Shown: positions 45,117-54,808, counted from the first letter of the stretch. The stretch: 64,000 nt of DNA from Methylocystis sp. B8 (GCF_005771425.1 NZ_VBTZ01000002.1:186001-250000); one strand, 5' to 3'. The notes: generated by a model not told the origin, from the sequence alone. Translations and numbers: made by a program.

Positions 45117-45261
45117 GGGCGCCGCCTCAGGGCTCGAAAATGACGATTGCGTGAAGAGTGGCTAAAGCGCGGATTAAGTTTCAGCAATGTGAATGGCGCG
45201 CCTCAAAGATCAACAACGCCGCTTTAGCTATTCCTATCTGAAAGATGATCCCGGCGCGAAC

Positions 45262-46782
45262 TCACTTCGACATTCCGCCCAGCACCCCGCGCAAAATCTG
45301 CCGAGCGATCTGCGTGCCGGCGGAACGCGCCGCCGACTGAATCGCGGCGCGCGCCGCGAGTTCCGCAGGCGACATACGCTTTCTGTCGCCCTTGCCGAAA
45401 ATGCCGCCCAATATGCCGCCGAGCGTCCCAAGGAGACCGCCGCCAGCGCCGGCGCTCGCGGGTTCGCCCTTCTCGGCGCGCGCCTGCAGCATTTCGAAGG
45501 CGGATTCGCGATCGACCATGGAATCGTATTTTCCAGCGAAGGAACTCGCCGCCATAACCGCCTGCCGCTCGTTTGGCGATATTGGTCCAACGCGCGCGGA
45601 CGGCGGCGCGATCAGCGTTCGTTCGACCACTTCCGGCGTCCCCTTGGCGTCGAGCATTGAGACCAGCGCTTCGCCGACGCCAAGATGCATGATGACTTCG
45701 GCCTCGTCGATTTTCGGATTGTCGCGAAAGGTCTCAGCCGCGGCGCGCACCGCCTTTTGATCGCGCGGGGTAAATGCGCGCAGAACATGTTGGATGCGAT
45801 TGCCAAGCTGGCCGAGCACTGTATCCGGCACGTCGAGCGGACTTTGCGTAATGAAGTAGACGCCGACGCCTTTCGACCGAATGAGCCGCACCACCTGCTC
45901 GATCGCGGACAGCAGCGCCTTTGGCGCGTCATTGAAGAGAAGATGCGCTTCGTCGAAAAAGAAGACGAGCTTCGGCTTGTCGAGATCGCCGACTTCCGGA
46001 AGAGTTTCGTATAGTTCGGAAAGCATCCAAAGAAGGAAGGTCGCATAGAGCCGCGGCGCGCGCATGAGTTTGTCCGCGGCGAGGATATTGATCACCCCGC
46101 GTCCGTCGCGATCGACCCGCAGAAAATCCATGATGTCGAGCGCGGGCTCGCCGAAGAATTTATCCCCGCCTTGCGACTCGAGCACCAGAAGCTGCCGCTG
46201 AATGGCGCCGACGCTCGCGGATGCGACATTTCCATATTTCGCCTTATATGTCGCGGCGTTCTCCGCGACATGCGCGAGCATCGCTCGTAGGTCCTTTAGA
46301 TCGAGCAACAGCATGCCCTGCTCGTCCGCCGCCTTGAAAACGACGTTGAGCACGCCCTCTTGCGTGTCGTTAAGATCGAGCAGACGCGACAGCAGCAACG
46401 GCCCTACAGCGGATATGGAAGCCCGCACAGGGTGTCCCTCTTCGCCGAAGACATCCCAGAAGGCGACGGGAAAGCGGTCAGGCTCGTAAGGAATTCCAAT
46501 CTCTTTGGCTCGAGCGACGAAGGGCGGTTTGCCGTCGCCAGGCTGCGACAGCCCGGCGAGGTCGCCTTTGACGTCGGCGAGAAAGACGGAGGTTCCAGCA
46601 TTGGAAAAACCCTCCGCGAGCAACTGGAGCGAAACGGTCTTGCCTCCGCCCGTCGCGCCGGCGATCAAGCCGTGGCGATTGCCGAGCGCGAGCGTCAGAT
46701 AGCGGTAGCTGCGAGGTTTCCCGTCCTTCTCGCTCGCGCCGACGAGGATCTTGCCGGGAACTGCGCCTGGTGTCTCGCTCAT
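45262..46782 (-). CDS. HerA-like ATPase, DUF853 (YjgR) family
   Basis: A 506-residue P-loop ATPase related to HerA and FtsK and named after E. coli YjgR. Walker A is [10 protein letters not shown], Walker B is [13 protein letters not shown], and the sensor region includes [16 protein letters not shown] with an Arg-rich [15 protein letters not shown]. The C-terminal 90 residues hold a glycine-rich stretch ([19 protein letters not shown]), which is unusual for a cytosolic enzyme and may form a hairpin or oligomer contact. No nuclease partner (NurA) is adjacent. The function of DUF853 proteins is unsettled. It is divergent from the small exported protein gene at 46939. Confidence 0.88.
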   Translation of the reverse strand: MSETPGAVPGKILVGASEKDGKPRSYRYLTLALGNRHGLIAGATGGGKTVSLQLLAEGFSNAGTSVFLADVKGDLAGLSQPGDGKPPFVARAKEIGIPYEPDRFPVAFWDVFGEEGHPVRASISAVGPLLLSRLLDLNDTQEGVLNVVFKAADEQGMLLLDLKDLRAMLAHVAENAATYKAKYGNVASASVGAIQRQLLVLESQGGDKFFGEPALDIMDFLRVDRDGRGVINILAADKLMRAPRLYATFLLWMLSELYETLPEVGDLDKPKLVFFFDEAHLLFNDAPKALLSAIEQVVRLIRSKGVGVYFITQSPLDVPDTVLGQLGNRIQHVLRAFTPRDQKAVRAAAETFRDNPKIDEAEVIMHLGVGEALVSMLDAKGTPEVVERTLIAPPSARVGPISPNERQAVMAASSFAGKYDSMVDRESAFEMLQARAEKGEPASAGAGGGLLGTLGGILGGIFGKGDRKRMSPAELAARAAIQSAARSAGTQIARQILRGVLGGMSK

Positions 46783-46938
46783 GGTGAAAGCGCTTTCGCA
46801 ATCAGGAATCGGAATGTCTAAAGGCTACACCATCGGCGCTCGCGGCGCATATCCGCCCATTCGGCGAAGCTCACGTTCTGGCGGCGCTTGGCGAATGGAA
46901 TTGGGCGGGATAAGTTCCCCGCCCTGGGAGAAAGTCCA

Positions 46939-47289
46939 ATGAAGCTTCGCTTCGCGATGATCGGCGTCATCGCCGTCGCCAGCGTCGCGCAGGCGGTCGG
47001 CGCGACCAAACCGCGACCAGCCCCCGCGAAGCTGGCGCAAGCCGTCAATCTGGAGAACCAGCGTCTCGTTCCGCTGAAGAGCTTCGAGATCGTTATGACG
47101 GCAAAGGATAAGCCCGAAGAAATCGTCGTCGGCAAGATCGACAAGCCCCTGGCCGCTGGGGACCGCGCGCAATTCCCGATCACCGGCGCCAAGGGTTGTC
47201 TTTTTCAAGCGCGATGGGCGTTCGACGACGCGAAAGATTCCGGCGACGTGGACTTGTGCAATGACGCCCATATAGTTTTCGCGGACTGA
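46939..47289 (+). CDS. Small exported protein of unknown function
   Basis: A 116-residue protein with a signal peptide at residues 1-20 (FAMIGVIAVASVAQAVGA). The mature part reads like an immunoglobulin-like beta domain: AVNLENQRLVPLKSFEIVMT, then KPLAAGDRAQFPIT and GCLFQARWAFDDAKDSGDVDLC (given in part), where two cysteines could form a disulfide. It recalls small periplasmic domains found in Hyphomicrobiales, none with a known role. The ATG at 46939 has GGGAG eight bases upstream; the frame from 46888 has no ribosome site. The SCO1-like gene follows 74 bases later and could be co-transcribed. Confidence 0.75.
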   Translation: MKLRFAMIGVIAVASVAQAVGATKPRPAPAKLAQAVNLENQRLVPLKSFEIVMTAKDKPEEIVVGKIDKPLAAGDRAQFPITGAKGCLFQARWAFDDAKDSGDVDLCNDAHIVFAD

Positions 47290-47363
47290 CCTACTCGCGG
47301 CCCGCGCGGCGGAGCCGCACCGGCGATGCGCCGCTCAATGACAACAATCGCAGGAAACGCACG

Positions 47364-48008
47364 ATGGCCAATGGATCGAAGGGTGGCGCAAAAGGATTAA
47401 AGCGCGGCGCAAAGGGCGCGCAATCTTCGAATGGACCAAATGTCTCCAAGCCGCTGCTGATTGGCGTCGGCGCCGTCTTCGCAGCCGTGTTCGCCGCCTT
47501 CGTCTTTTTCACCAGCGGCAAGTCCACGACGTCGACGGAAACGATCGGCGGACCTTTTCAGCTTACCGCTCACACCGGGCAGCAGGTGACCGAGCAAGAC
47601 TTCCTCGGGCGTCCCTTCCTGGTCTTCTTCGGCTATACGCACTGCCCCGATATTTGCCACACAACGCTCTTTGAGATGTCGGAGATCCTGCGGGCGATGG
47701 GCCCGGACGCGAAGGTCGGCGCGCTGTTCGTCACCGTCGATCCCGAGCGAGACACGCCCGAAACGCTCAAGGACTATCTCTCCAATTTCGATCCGCGCAT
47801 CATCGGCGTCACGGGGCCGCGCGCTTCGGTTGATCCCGTGCTGCGCGAATATCGCATCTTCTCGAAGCGCGCCGGCAAGGATGAGGATTATTCCGTCGAC
47901 CACACCACCGTCGTTTATCTGATGGACAAGAACGGCCGCTTCGTAGCGCCGTTCAACGTGGCGCGTCGGCCGGCGGAAGCCGCGCGTGAGCTTCAGCGTT
48001 ATCTTTAG
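47364..48008 (+). CDS. SCO1/SenC family copper chaperone
   Basis: A 214-residue membrane-anchored protein that delivers copper to the CuA site of cytochrome oxidase or acts as a thiol reductase. One helix near residues 30-50 (LLIGVGAVFAAVFAAFVFF) anchors a thioredoxin-like periplasmic domain. Copper ligands are complete: Cys94 and Cys98 in THCPDICHTTL and His180 in SVDHTTVVYLMD. The long low-complexity N-terminus (GSKGGAKGLKRGAKGAQ) is unusual. An AGGAAACG site precedes the ATG. No cytochrome oxidase gene is in the window. Confidence 0.92.
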   Translation: MANGSKGGAKGLKRGAKGAQSSNGPNVSKPLLIGVGAVFAAVFAAFVFFTSGKSTTSTETIGGPFQLTAHTGQQVTEQDFLGRPFLVFFGYTHCPDICHTTLFEMSEILRAMGPDAKVGALFVTVDPERDTPETLKDYLSNFDPRIIGVTGPRASVDPVLREYRIFSKRAGKDEDYSVDHTTVVYLMDKNGRFVAPFNVARRPAEAARELQRYL

Positions 48009-48125
48009 CGCTCGTCCGGTCGGTCTCGGAGAGCGCGCGAAAGGCCGCAGCGCAAGAGAAATATTTTCGTTAAGCCGCAATTTTCCAACTCGCGACTCAT
48101 ATGGCCTTTGCGCTAGCATGTGAGC

Positions 48126-48893
48126 ATGCTTCGACTCCTGCGCGAAGGACCGGCCCCGACGGGCGGCGCGTCGACTCTCATATTGGTTCATGCCGGCGAA
48201 ACGATTCTCGTCGCTCTGCGCCGCTCGCAGAATGCGCGACGGTTTACATTGCGCGTGCGCTTCGCCAAGCGCGACGCTGTCTTGACCATGCCGCAGCGGG
48301 CCGCTTTGCGCGATGCGCGCGATTTTGCTCAGCGTCACGCCGCCTGGATTGCGGCGCGACTAAACAGGCTGCCCGAAACCATACCTTTCGCACATGGTTC
48401 GGTCGCGCCTCTTCGCGGCGTCGATCATCTGATCGCCCATCATCCTGAGCTCCGCGGCGTCACCTGGATCGAACCGCGGGAGGACTTCGAGGTTCCCTTC
48501 ACGCTTTGCGTCGCCGGCCAGGCGGCGCATGTGCATCGGCGCGTTCAGGATCATTTTAAGCGCGAGGCGCGCCGCGACCTTGAAGACGCGGTCGCACGCC
48601 ACACCACTGCCCTGAGCCTTCCGCCGCGCGGCGTCGGCCTCCGTGATACGATCAGCCGATGGGGATCGTGCTCCGCTTCAGGCGCGCTAAATTTTTCATG
48701 GCGGCTGATCATGGCGCCGCCCTTCGTCCTCGACTACCTCGCCGCGCATGAGGTTGCGCATCTGGCGCATCTCGACCACTCGCCGCGATTTTGGAAGCTC
48801 ACTCGGCGGCTTTGCGCCGACACCGACCGCGCCGAAGCCTGGCTCTCGGCGCATGGCGCGCATCTCCATAAATATGGAGCCAAGGCGCGGTGA
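48126..48893 (+). CDS. YgjP-like zinc metallopeptidase (DUF45, M48-related)
   Basis: A 255-residue protein of the YgjP family, a WLM/SprT-like zinc protease group whose substrates are unknown. The zinc motif is AAHEVAHLAHLDHSPRFW with His208, Glu209 and His212, and ISRWGSCSASGALNFSWRL precedes it, as in all family members. The first third (RRFTLRVRFAKRDAVLTMPQR) is a basic beta-rich domain. The ATG at 48126 is preferred over a GTG six bases earlier; no clear ribosome site is seen. It is cytoplasmic, without a signal peptide. It follows the SCO1-type gene on the same strand by about 117 bases. Confidence 0.88.
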   Translation: MLRLLREGPAPTGGASTLILVHAGETILVALRRSQNARRFTLRVRFAKRDAVLTMPQRAALRDARDFAQRHAAWIAARLNRLPETIPFAHGSVAPLRGVDHLIAHHPELRGVTWIEPREDFEVPFTLCVAGQAAHVHRRVQDHFKREARRDLEDAVARHTTALSLPPRGVGLRDTISRWGSCSASGALNFSWRLIMAPPFVLDYLAAHEVAHLAHLDHSPRFWKLTRRLCADTDRAEAWLSAHGAHLHKYGAKAR

Positions 48894-49100
48894 TCGGGCG
48901 ACGAAGCCGGCTCGGACTCGCCCTGCTCCTGCCGCTATAATCTCAGCCAAGCGTTTTCGTCGCGCGCGTCTCGACAGCTGAGCCGGTCTATCATTAGAAA
49001 TTCGATATTCGCCGCGATAATGATCAAACCAAGGCGGGCGCGACGAATCCTTCGCTAATCGCATCCCCGCGATCCGCCGATTTGAACAAAGGAGTGGCCG

Positions 49101-50093
49101 ATGAGCCAGAGCGCTGGCTGTGACCCGACAGCGACGTCGCGCCCGCCCTGGTCCATGGTGGCTCAGGCCCGCGCGCGAGGGGCGCTGCTTGACGCGCTCG
49201 TGCGCCGGGCGCAGGCGCTGCCGCCCATTCGCATGGGCGTCATCCATCCTTGCGACGCTCGCTCGATCGAAGGCGCGATCGCCGCGCGCGACCGAGGTCT
49301 GATCGTGCCGACCTTTATTGGACCGCGCGCGAAAATCGAAGCTGCCGCGAGCGCCAGCGGCGTCTCGCTTGAAGGCGTCGAGATCGTCGATGCGCCACAT
49401 AGCCATGCGGCGGCGGATCAGGCGGTCGAACTTGTGCGCCGCGGCCGGCTCCACGCGCTGATGAAGGGGGCGCTGCATACCGATGAGCTGATGACCGCCG
49501 TCGTCCGGGATGGCGCCGGCCTGCGCACCGACCGACGGATCAGCCACGTCTTCGTCATCGACACGCCAACCTATCACAAGCTGCTGCTCGTCACCGACGC
49601 CGCGATCAACATCGCGCCGACTCTCGATATCAAGCGGGACATCGTGCGTAATGCGGTTGACCTCGCGCACGCGATTGGCATCGAGCGGCCGAAGGTGGCG
49701 CTGCTTTCGGCGGTGGAGACGGTCGAAGGCAAAATTCCTTCGACCATCGAGGCGGCGGCGCTCTGCAAGATGGCTGACCGCGGCCAGATCGCCGGCGCCG
49801 AGCTCGACGGGCCGCTGGCCTTCGACAACGCCATCTCCCGCGACGCCGCCGACGCCAAGCAAATAGACTCTGCGGTCGCCGGCGACGCAGACATCCTCGT
49901 CGCGCCTGACCTTGAGGCCGGCAATATTCTGGCGAAGCAGCTCGTCTTTCTCGGCGGCGCCGATACGGCGGGGCTGGTGCTCGGCGCGCGCGTGCCGATC
50001 GTGCTGACGAGCCGCGCCGATGACGTTCAATCCCGCGTCGTGTCTTCGGCGCTGGCGCAAATTTTCACTCACCGGCCGCGCGCCACGCCTTAG
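49101..50093 (+). CDS. Phosphate acetyl/butyryltransferase
   Basis: A 330-residue enzyme of the phosphotransacetylase/phosphotransbutyrylase family, which exchanges CoA and phosphate on an acyl group. Family sequences are LMKGALHTDELMTAV near residue 130, IAPTLDIKRDIVRNAV, and VAPDLEAGNILAKQL, all common to Pta and Ptb active sites. It lacks the N-terminal MaoC or DRTGG regulatory domain. A very good AAAGGAGTGG site precedes the ATG. No acetate or butyrate kinase lies beside it, so the partner enzyme must be elsewhere. Substrate length cannot be assigned, and Pta and Ptb labels are equally possible. Confidence 0.87.
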   Translation: MSQSAGCDPTATSRPPWSMVAQARARGALLDALVRRAQALPPIRMGVIHPCDARSIEGAIAARDRGLIVPTFIGPRAKIEAAASASGVSLEGVEIVDAPHSHAAADQAVELVRRGRLHALMKGALHTDELMTAVVRDGAGLRTDRRISHVFVIDTPTYHKLLLVTDAAINIAPTLDIKRDIVRNAVDLAHAIGIERPKVALLSAVETVEGKIPSTIEAAALCKMADRGQIAGAELDGPLAFDNAISRDAADAKQIDSAVAGDADILVAPDLEAGNILAKQLVFLGGADTAGLVLGARVPIVLTSRADDVQSRVVSSALAQIFTHRPRATP

Positions 50094-50178
50094 CGTTCTC
50101 GACAGAACGCCCCCCGCGTGGCAAAACCGCCGCCGCCCGACAAGATTTCCCAAAAAGGGCGGCTGACCTTCGCCCGCA

Positions 50179-50288
50179 TGCTTCGAGACGGCTCCTGCGG
50201 AGCCTCCCCAGCATGAGGGCGGCAGCGGCGCGCTTTACGTTTCCCCATCCTGAGGAGCCCGCGGAGCGGGCGTCTCGAAGGACGAGGA
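50179..50288. repeat. Intergenic repeat, family D (CTTCGAGACG...CATCCTGAGGAG)
   Basis: Two inverted halves: CTTCGAGACGGCTCCTGCGG with CCAGCATGAGG, and CATCCTGAGGAGCCCGCGG with GCGGGCGTCTCGAAG. Such elements are abundant between genes in Hyphomicrobiales. It lies just before pheS and ends in its leader. Confidence 0.75.
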
Positions 50289-50310
50289 AACGTCCACATT
50301 AGAAACCAAT

Positions 50311-51390
50311 ATGACCGATATCGCCAAACTCGAAGAAGATACGCTGCGCCAGATTGACGAGGCCGCCGACGAGGCGGCGCTCGAAGCCGTGCGTCTCGCC
50401 GCGCTCGGCAAAAAAGGCGCGATTTCGGCGCTGCTCGCGACGCTCGGCAAAATGTCGCCCGAGGACCGCAAAACCGAGGGCGCGAAGATCAACGCGCTCA
50501 AAGACAAGGCGGTTGAGGCGATCGCTGCGCGACGCGAGTCGCTCGCCGAAACGGCGCTGGAACTGCGCCTTAAGGCCGAGACGCTCGATGTAACGCTGCC
50601 GGCCGCGACGAGCCCGCTGGAGCGGGGGCGCATTCATCCCATTTCGCAGGTGACGGACGAACTTGCGATCATCTTCGCCGACATGGGTTTCGCCGTCGCC
50701 GAAGGGCCGGATATCGAGAGCGACGATTACAACTTCACCAAGCTCAACTTCCCCGAGGGACATCCTGCGCGGGAGATGCAGGACACATTCTTTCTGACGG
50801 CTGAGTCCGGCGAGAAACGGCTGCTGCGCACCCATACGAGTCCGGTGCAGGTGCGCACCATGCTGTCGCAAAAGCCGCCGATCCGCGTCATCTGTCCCGG
50901 CCGGGTCTATCGCTGCGACTTCGACCAGACCCACACGCCGATGTTCCATCAGATCGAGGGACTCGTCATCGACGAGACGACGCATCTTGGGCATCTCAAA
51001 TGGACTCTCGAGGAGTTCTTAAAGAGCTTCTTCGAAGTGAAGGGCGTGAAGCTGCGCTTTCGTCCGTCCTTCTTCCCCTTCACAGAACCGTCGATGGAGG
51101 TCGACGTTCAGTGCCGGAGGCAAGGCGGAGAAATCCGCTTCGGTGAGGGCGAGGACTGGATGGAGATTTTGGGCTGCGGCATGGTGCATCCCAATGTGCT
51201 CAGGAATTGCGGCATCGATCCGGACCGCTATCAAGGCTTCGCCTTCGGCGTCGGCGTCGATCGTCTCGCCATGCTGAAATATGGCATGTCGGATCTGCGC
51301 GCCTTCTTTGACGCCGACACCCGCTGGCTGGAGCATTATGGATTCAGACCGCTCGACTTCCCCTCGCTCGCCGGCGGGTTGAGCAGCTAA
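50311..51390 (+). CDS. pheS: Phenylalanyl-tRNA synthetase alpha subunit
   Basis: A 359-residue class II synthetase subunit that carries the catalytic site for charging tRNA-Phe. The N-terminal helical arm ([21 protein letters not shown]) is a coiled coil. Motif 2 is [22 protein letters not shown] and motif 3 includes [35 protein letters not shown] is also typical. The ATG at 50311 is the clear start. The downstream pheT is separated by about 195 bases with a repeat, rather than adjacent as in E. coli. No T-box or leader peptide is seen. Confidence 0.97.
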   Translation: MTDIAKLEEDTLRQIDEAADEAALEAVRLAALGKKGAISALLATLGKMSPEDRKTEGAKINALKDKAVEAIAARRESLAETALELRLKAETLDVTLPAATSPLERGRIHPISQVTDELAIIFADMGFAVAEGPDIESDDYNFTKLNFPEGHPAREMQDTFFLTAESGEKRLLRTHTSPVQVRTMLSQKPPIRVICPGRVYRCDFDQTHTPMFHQIEGLVIDETTHLGHLKWTLEEFLKSFFEVKGVKLRFRPSFFPFTEPSMEVDVQCRRQGGEIRFGEGEDWMEILGCGMVHPNVLRNCGIDPDRYQGFAFGVGVDRLAMLKYGMSDLRAFFDADTRWLEHYGFRPLDFPSLAGGLSS

Positions 51391-51405
51391 CGACAATCTC
51401 CCCCC

Positions 51406-51542
51406 CGTCATGGCCGGGCTTGTCCCGGCCATCCACGCCGAGACATTGCGAAACAAAGAGAACGCACCAACCATGTCGCCAACGCCTTTGACATATGCGC
51501 AGCCCCGCGGCGTGGATGCCCGCGACAAGCGCGGGCATGACG
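51406..51542. repeat. Palindromic intergenic repeat, family A, between pheS and pheT
   Basis: Begins CGTCATGGCCGGGCTTGTCC and ends ACAAGCGCGGGCATGACG. Both halves carry their own hairpin (ccgggcttgtcccgg and cccgcgacaagcgcggg), and the whole is an inverted repeat with about 60 bases between the halves. It lies inside what should be a pheST operon. Confidence 0.85.
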
Positions 51543-51585
51543 AGCCCTTGGCGCCGGCGCTCGATAACTTCAAAGTTCGCGGCAA

Positions 51586-53997
51586 ATGAAATTCACCCTC
51601 TCCTGGCTCAAGGAACATCTCGACACGTCGGCTTCGCTCAGCGAGATCGTCGAAACGCTGACGCGCATCGGCCTCGAAGTCGAATATGTGCATGACCCCG
51701 CCGCGCTGCTGAAAGACTTCACCATCGCCAAGGTGATCGAGGCGAAGCCGCATCCAAACGCCGACCGTCTGCGCGTCTGCATGGTCGATACGGGAACGGG
51801 CGCGCCAGTGCAGGTCGTCTGCGGCGCGCCGAATGCGCGCACCGGCATGAAGAGCGTCTTCTCGACGCCGGGAACTTACATCCCCGGAAAGAAGATCACG
51901 CTCGGCAAAGGCGTCATCCGCGGCGTCGAGTCGCTTGGCATGCTGTGCTCTTCGGCCGAACTCGAACTTTCCAACGATCATGAAGGGATCATCGATCTGC
52001 CTGAGGACGCGCCGGTCGGCGCCGTCTATGCGCAATGGGCCGGGCTCGACGATCCGATCATCGAGATCAATCTGACGCCCAACCGCCCCGACGCCGCCGG
52101 CGTCTACGGCATTGCGCGCGACCTCGCCGCGGCGGAACTCGGCGTCCTTAAGAACAAGGACATTTTGCCGGTCGAGGGCAAATTCCCCTGCCCCGTCGGC
52201 GTGACGCTCGACTTCAAAGAAGAAGACAAGCATCTCGCGCCTTTCCTCGGCCTGCGTCTCGTGCGCGGCGTCAAGAACGTTCAGAGCCCCGCCTGGCTGC
52301 AGGCGCGCTTACGCGAGATCGGCCTTCGCCCGATCAATGCGCTTGTCGACATCACCAATTTCTTGACCTTCGACCGCGCCCGCCCGCTTCACGTCTTCGA
52401 CGCGAAAAAGGTGAAAGGCGACCTCGTCGTGCGCCGCGCGAAGAAAGGCGAGACGCTGCTCGCGCTCGACGGGCGAACCTATGAGCTCGACGAGAGCATG
52501 GTCGTCATCTGCGACGACAATGGTCCTGAGTCGCTTGCGGGGGTCATGGGCGGTGAAGCGTCCGGCTGCGATGAATCAACCACCGACGTGCTCATCGAGA
52601 CGGCCTTGTGGGACCCGATGAATATCGCGCACACCGGCCGCAAACTCGGCATCGTCACCGACGCGCGCTATCGTTTCGAACGCGGCGTCGATCCCGCCTT
52701 TGCGCTGCCGGGCATCGAATTGGCGACCCAACTCGTGCTCGAATTCTGCGGCGGCGAGCCGTCTGAACTCACGCTCGCCGGCGCCGTGCCTCGCACGCCG
52801 CGCGTCATCGATTTCCCTTGGGGCGAGATCAAACGTCTCGCCGGAATCGACGTCGAGCCCGCGCAAGCGATCGTGATTCTCGAACGCCTCGGCTTCACCG
52901 TTGAGAAGTCTGGCGCGGGTGCGCGCATCGCCGTTCCCACATGGCGCCCGGACATTGAGGGCAAGGCCGACATCGTCGAGGAAGTCGTGCGCCTGATCGG
53001 CGTCGACAATGTGCCTTCGACGCCGCTGCCGCGCGCCGACGGCGTCGCGCCGCCGGTGCTGACGTTGATGCAGAAGCGCGCCCGCAACGCCCGCCGCGCG
53101 CTCGCCGGCCAGGGGCTCGTCGAGGCGGTGACATGGTCGTTCGTCTCCAAAGAGCAGGCGGAGGCGTTTGGCGGCGGCAAGTCGGCGCTGGCGCTCGCCA
53201 ATCCGATCGCCGCCGATCTTTCCGACATGCGGCCGAGCCTGTTGCCTGGTCTCGTCGCGGCGGCCGGCCGTAACGCCGCACGCGGGCTCGGCGATCAAAA
53301 CCTCTTCGAGGTGGGCCAGATCTTTCTCGACGCCGCCGAGACCGGCCAGCGCATCGCGGCCGCGGGCGTGCGGCGCGGACTGGCCGGCGCTGGGCGTCAC
53401 TGGTCCGCGCGTGGGCGCGAAGCAGGCGCATTCGACGCCAAGGAAGACGCGATGGCGCTGCTCGGCGCACTCGGCGTCCCGACCGGCGGCTTGCAGATCG
53501 TTTCAGGCGGCCCCCCATGGTTTCATCCGGGCCGTTCAGCGACGCTGCAATTCGGGCCGAAGACGATCGTCGGCCATTTCGGCGAATTGCACCCCCGAGC
53601 GCTGAAAACCATGGACGTCGAGGGACCGGTCGCGGCTTTCGAGATCATTCTCGACACGCTCCCCGCCCCAAAGGCGAAGCCGACAAAGATCAAGCCGAAA
53701 CTTGATATTTCAGATCTTCAGCCGGTTTCACGCGATTTCGCCTTCATCGTCGATCAGGCCAGCCAGACTGGCGATTTGGTGAAGGCCGCGCAGAGCGCTG
53801 ACCGGACCCTGATCGCTGACGTCGCCGTTTTCGACGTCTATGAAGGCAAGGGCGTTCCCGAGGGCAAAAAATCGATCGGCCTCGCCGTCACCTTGCAGCC
53901 GCGCGAGAAGACGCTGACCGACACAGAGATCGAGGCGGTGGCGCAGAAAATCGTAGCTGAGGCGGAAAAGAAATGCGGCGCGACGCTCAGAGGATGA
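51586..53997 (+). CDS. pheT: Phenylalanyl-tRNA synthetase beta subunit
   Basis: An 803-residue subunit with the tRNA-binding and editing domains of the alpha2-beta2 enzyme. The N-terminal OB-fold (EAKPHPNADRLRVCMVDTG) is followed by the B3/B4 editing domain with VVRRAKKGETLLALDGRTY and GVMGGEASGCDE. B5 and the catalytic-like B6/B7 region come next, and the last 90 residues form the anticodon-binding FDX-ACB domain (PVSRDFAFIVDQASQTGDLV). Length and motifs are standard. The stop overlaps the small downstream gene by four bases (ATGA). Confidence 0.96.
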   Translation: MKFTLSWLKEHLDTSASLSEIVETLTRIGLEVEYVHDPAALLKDFTIAKVIEAKPHPNADRLRVCMVDTGTGAPVQVVCGAPNARTGMKSVFSTPGTYIPGKKITLGKGVIRGVESLGMLCSSAELELSNDHEGIIDLPEDAPVGAVYAQWAGLDDPIIEINLTPNRPDAAGVYGIARDLAAAELGVLKNKDILPVEGKFPCPVGVTLDFKEEDKHLAPFLGLRLVRGVKNVQSPAWLQARLREIGLRPINALVDITNFLTFDRARPLHVFDAKKVKGDLVVRRAKKGETLLALDGRTYELDESMVVICDDNGPESLAGVMGGEASGCDESTTDVLIETALWDPMNIAHTGRKLGIVTDARYRFERGVDPAFALPGIELATQLVLEFCGGEPSELTLAGAVPRTPRVIDFPWGEIKRLAGIDVEPAQAIVILERLGFTVEKSGAGARIAVPTWRPDIEGKADIVEEVVRLIGVDNVPSTPLPRADGVAPPVLTLMQKRARNARRALAGQGLVEAVTWSFVSKEQAEAFGGGKSALALANPIAADLSDMRPSLLPGLVAAAGRNAARGLGDQNLFEVGQIFLDAAETGQRIAAAGVRRGLAGAGRHWSARGREAGAFDAKEDAMALLGALGVPTGGLQIVSGGPPWFHPGRSATLQFGPKTIVGHFGELHPRALKTMDVEGPVAAFEIILDTLPAPKAKPTKIKPKLDISDLQPVSRDFAFIVDQASQTGDLVKAAQSADRTLIADVAVFDVYEGKGVPEGKKSIGLAVTLQPREKTLTDTEIEAVAQKIVAEAEKKCGATLRG

Positions 53998-54308
53998 CCA
54001 ACCGCCATGATGCGCTGGCGCTCGCAATGCTGCTCAGCGCCTTCGCCGTTCCCGCCCTCGCCGCGCCGCGATCGATCGCCGACTGCGAGAAGATTCAGGA
54101 CGCCGACGCCTACAACCGCTGCCTCGCCTCTTTTGGGCCGACGCGGGGTCAGCACGGCGCAACCTATCCCGGCATGGCCTCGGAAGGCGGCGGGGGCGGC
54201 AAAGGCTCGGGCCACGCCTCCCGCGCGGCGTCGCGCTTCGGAGGAACCCAGCTGTCCTATGGCCGCGGCGGCCGCATGCGTTTGGAATTCACGCCAGGAC
54301 GACGGTGA
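53994..54308 (+). CDS. Small exported protein co-translated with pheT
   Basis: A 104-residue protein with a signal peptide at about residues 1-24 (ALALAMLLSAFAVPALAA). The mature part has two cysteines in ADCEKIQDADAYNRCLASFGP, likely a disulfide, then a glycine-rich stretch (SEGGGGGKGSGHASRAASRF) and a basic tail ending EFTPGRR. The SIADCE...YNRCLASFGP motif recurs in small periplasmic proteins of alphaproteobacteria with unknown role. Its ATG overlaps the pheT stop (ATGA), so it is translated from the pheT message. It is unrelated to translation by sequence. The start is supported by that overlap. Confidence 0.75.
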   Translation: MTNRHDALALAMLLSAFAVPALAAPRSIADCEKIQDADAYNRCLASFGPTRGQHGATYPGMASEGGGGGKGSGHASRAASRFGGTQLSYGRGGRMRLEFTPGRR

Positions 54309-54358
54309 TTGCCGGCGTTAATGCCATTGAATAAAGCGAAAAACACGATTTTTGCCTC

Positions 54359-54387
54359 TTGGCAAACCGCTCAGGCCCCCTTAAATA
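54359..54387 (+). promoter_or_regulatory. Candidate promoter of the rplJL-rpoBC operon
   Basis: TTGGCA (54359-54364), a 17-base spacer and TAAATA (54382-54387), with a leading C before the -35, as favoured in alphaproteobacteria. Both hexamers and the spacing are good. Transcription from here would give a leader of about 430 bases. Confidence 0.5.
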
Positions 54388-54602
54388 AGGCCCTCCGGGG
54401 CTGGCCAATCGACCTGCGGCCCCGTTTTCAGATTTGAGCTTCCGCCTGAACCGAAGTCGCTTCAAGGACTTAGGAAAGGGCGGTGGATAGGCCGGCGGAC
54501 CCGGGGTTCTTCCTCGTGTCTTGTCCGGCCATGTCCTGTCCGAGACTGCCGGCGCGCGCAAGGGGCTTTACGCCCTGAAGCGGCTCAATCAGCCCGATCG
54601 AA

Positions 54603-54618
54603 GACGGAGCGATCCGTC
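54603..54618 (+). ncRNA. Leader hairpin with GNRA loop
   Basis: GACGGA (54603-54608), GCGA, TCCGTC (54613-54618): six perfect pairs capped by a GCGA tetraloop. It lies in the presumed rplJ leader and is a candidate structural element. Confidence 0.45.
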
Positions 54619-54757
54619 GGTCTTGAAGGCGGCCTGCATAGACGGGGAAACCGGAATTTTAAAGGCGCAACCGGCTCGCCCCGCAAGCGTCCTTCGAATT
54701 TGGTTCGCGCCCCTTCAACCGCCGCGGCTCGCCCGTGACGGGGACAGGATCTACGGC

Positions 54758-54808
54758 GCCGCTCGCCTCAAGCGAGCGGCATGTCGCAACCGGCGGGATT
54801 TTCCCGCC
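54758..54808 (+). promoter_or_regulatory. Tandem leader hairpins just before rplJ
   Basis: First: GCCGCTCGC (54758-54766), loop CTCAA, GCGAGCGGC (54772-54780), nine perfect pairs. Second: GGCGGG (54792-54797), AT-rich loop, CCCGCC (54803-54808). They end 16 bases before the rplJ start codon and may form the L10-L12 autoregulatory site. Confidence 0.5.

Noticed and set aside
48696-50153. A 485-codon frame antisense to the metallopeptidase and acyltransferase genes
   Set aside because: It spans two well-supported genes on the other strand and has shadow-type composition.
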